From Kiritimatiellia bacterium (GTDB lineage Bacteria > Verrucomicrobiota > Kiritimatiellia > RFP12 > UBA1067): a stretch of DNA of 14,182 nt. Positions 13,285 to 14,182 of the stretch are shown piece by piece (position 1 is the stretch's first letter; each line of letters opens with the position of its first letter). The stretch spans positions 1 through 14,182 of the forward strand of contig JAFPNP010000179.1 in NCBI GenBank assembly GCA_017411125.1. The letters are read 5' to 3'. The translations under genes and the position numbers were made by a program. Under the pieces are notes generated by a model. That model was not told the origin of the DNA. It saw only the letters and a list, made by a program, of their open reading frames with translations, and searched no databases.

Positions 13285-14182
13285 ATGCCGTTCAGCCTTT
13301 TCCTCGCGCTCAAGTATCTTAAGCCCAAGCGCAGCGTGACGAGCGTGATCACCTGCGTTTCGGTGCTGGGCGTGTTGCTTGGCGTCGCGGTGGTCGTTAT
13401 AGTTCGCGCCGTGATGACTGGCTTCGGGGACATGTGGCAGGAGAAGATCCTCGACTTCAAGCCGCACGTGACGCTTCGGTCGGCTGGTTCCGGCAACGTC
13501 ATTCGCGGCGAAAAGGCGTTGTGCGAACGTCTGATGGCGATTCCCGGCGTGGCTGCGGTCTCCCCTGAAATCAACACGCCCGTCATGCTCGAGTTCCGGG
13601 GGCGCATTGCAACTCCCATGGTCATGGGCGTCGATCCTGAACGCATGGGAGGCGTCTACAGGATTGGAAGACCGTTCGCGGGCAAGTACGACCTTGACGG
13701 CGATTCGATCGTCCTTGGCGTAGACCTCGCCCGTACGCTCGGCGTGTGGGTTGGCGACGATGTCACGATCTACTCCCCGAAAACGCTTGCCTCCCGCGAC
13801 GAGATATACCTTCCGCTGAAGTGGCGCGTCACGGGGCTGTTTTCTTCCGGACAGCGCGACTACGATGCGCACTTCGCCATATGTTCGCTCCCGAACGCAC
13901 GCGACTTGATGGGATTGGAGGATGGCGTGTTTTCGGTGAACGTCAAGACGGACGAGCCTGCGAACGCGCCCGTGTTCGATGCCGTGTGCGGGCTGATCGC
14001 CGCCGCCGCGCCGTCCTGCCGCGCCGTCACCTGGCGCCAGGCGGACCGCGAACTATTCAATGCGCTCGCGGTGGAGAAGAACATGACCGCGCTTCTGCTG
14101 ATGCTGATTACCGTGGTCGCGCTGTTCTGCGTCATGAACACGCTCCTTGTCCTGACGGTGCAGAAGACGTCCGAAGTCGGTC
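13285..14182 (+). CDS. LolC/LolE-family lipoprotein-releasing ABC transporter permease, N-terminal part
   Basis: An ATG 3 nt after the preceding stop opens a frame that stays open to the window end (299 residues, 3' truncated). It begins MPFSLFLALKYLKPKRSVTS with the first membrane helix at 20-44 (VITCVSVLGVLLGVAVVVIV), then VMTGFGDMWQEKILDFKPHV, matching the LolC/E start (F-ALRYL-SKR, ISILGI-LGV, V-MNGF, ILG--PHV). Residues 60-260 form the periplasmic MacB-like domain, and 267-290 (MTALLLMLITVVALFCVMNT) is the second helix, beginning the FtsX-type permease domain. LolCDE extracts lipoproteins from the inner membrane and passes them to LolA. LolC, LolE or a LolF hybrid cannot be separated on this fragment. 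There is no Shine-Dalgarno, so translation is likely coupled to the toroid gene. The ATPase gene lolD may lie downstream, outside the window. Confidence 0.92.
   Translation, partial: MPFSLFLALKYLKPKRSVTSVITCVSVLGVLLGVAVVVIVRAVMTGFGDMWQEKILDFKPHVTLRSAGSGNVIRGEKALCERLMAIPGVAAVSPEINTPVMLEFRGRIATPMVMGVDPERMGGVYRIGRPFAGKYDLDGDSIVLGVDLARTLGVWVGDDVTIYSPKTLASRDEIYLPLKWRVTGLFSSGQRDYDAHFAICSLPNARDLMGLEDGVFSVNVKTDEPANAPVFDAVCGLIAAAAPSCRAVTWRQADRELFNALAVEKNMTALLLMLITVVALFCVMNTLLVLTVQKTSEVG

Noticed and set aside
10993..13872. Antisense open frame (959 codons) across the exbD1, exbD2, toroid and LolC/E genes
   Set aside because: A His/Arg/Leu-rich product typical of an antisense shadow; the plus strand carries clear conserved families.

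Overview
The window looks like chromosomal DNA of a GC-rich, two-membrane bacterium. The mix points to the PVC superphylum, perhaps a gut or rumen Kiritimatiellota/Verrucomicrobiota lineage: a DUF1080 (3-keto-disaccharide hydrolase) protein, a very large secreted glycosidase-like protein, ExbB with an N-terminal signal peptide, paired ExbD proteins, long periplasmic TPR proteins and a toroid protein beside ExbB/ExbD. The lineage is inferred from gene content only; there is no rRNA or other marker.

Layout. (1) Positions 1-729, plus strand: the 3' end of a DUF1080 gene, closed by an intrinsic terminator at 748-781. (2) Positions 787-5510, minus strand: a three-gene operon, in transcription order a small membrane-anchored protein (5510-5028), dprA (5021-3885) and a ~1027-residue exported glycosidase-like protein (3870-787), converging on the DUF1080 gene. 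An extended -10 promoter lies at 5547-5555. (3) Positions 5511-5871: a divergent intergenic region with a ~118 bp inverted-repeat element containing 22-bp-period direct repeats, and a consensus sigma-70-type promoter placed so that transcription should begin on the A of the next ATG. (4) Positions 5872-14182, plus strand: a tight cluster of a 1044-aa TPR protein, a 265-aa TPR protein, ExbB, ExbD1, ExbD2, a TonB-like anchor fused to a terpenoid-cyclase-like alpha/alpha toroid, and the start of a LolC/LolE-type permease that runs off the window.

How the genes may work together. ExbB and the two ExbD proteins should form a proton-driven inner-membrane motor. The next gene has the N-terminal plan of TonB or TolA (one membrane helix, then a Pro/Glu-rich linker) but ends in an alpha/alpha toroid in place of a TonB C-terminal domain. 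With two exported TPR proteins upstream and a lipoprotein-release permease downstream, the cluster resembles a Tol-Pal-like or TonB-like envelope machine with an unfamiliar periplasmic effector. That is the best candidate here for an undescribed system. The parts are clear from sequence; their joint function is inference. Expression control is also notable: a predicted leaderless first gene, a Shine-Dalgarno-masking hairpin between exbB and exbD1, and a LolC/E start without a Shine-Dalgarno 3 nt after the preceding stop.
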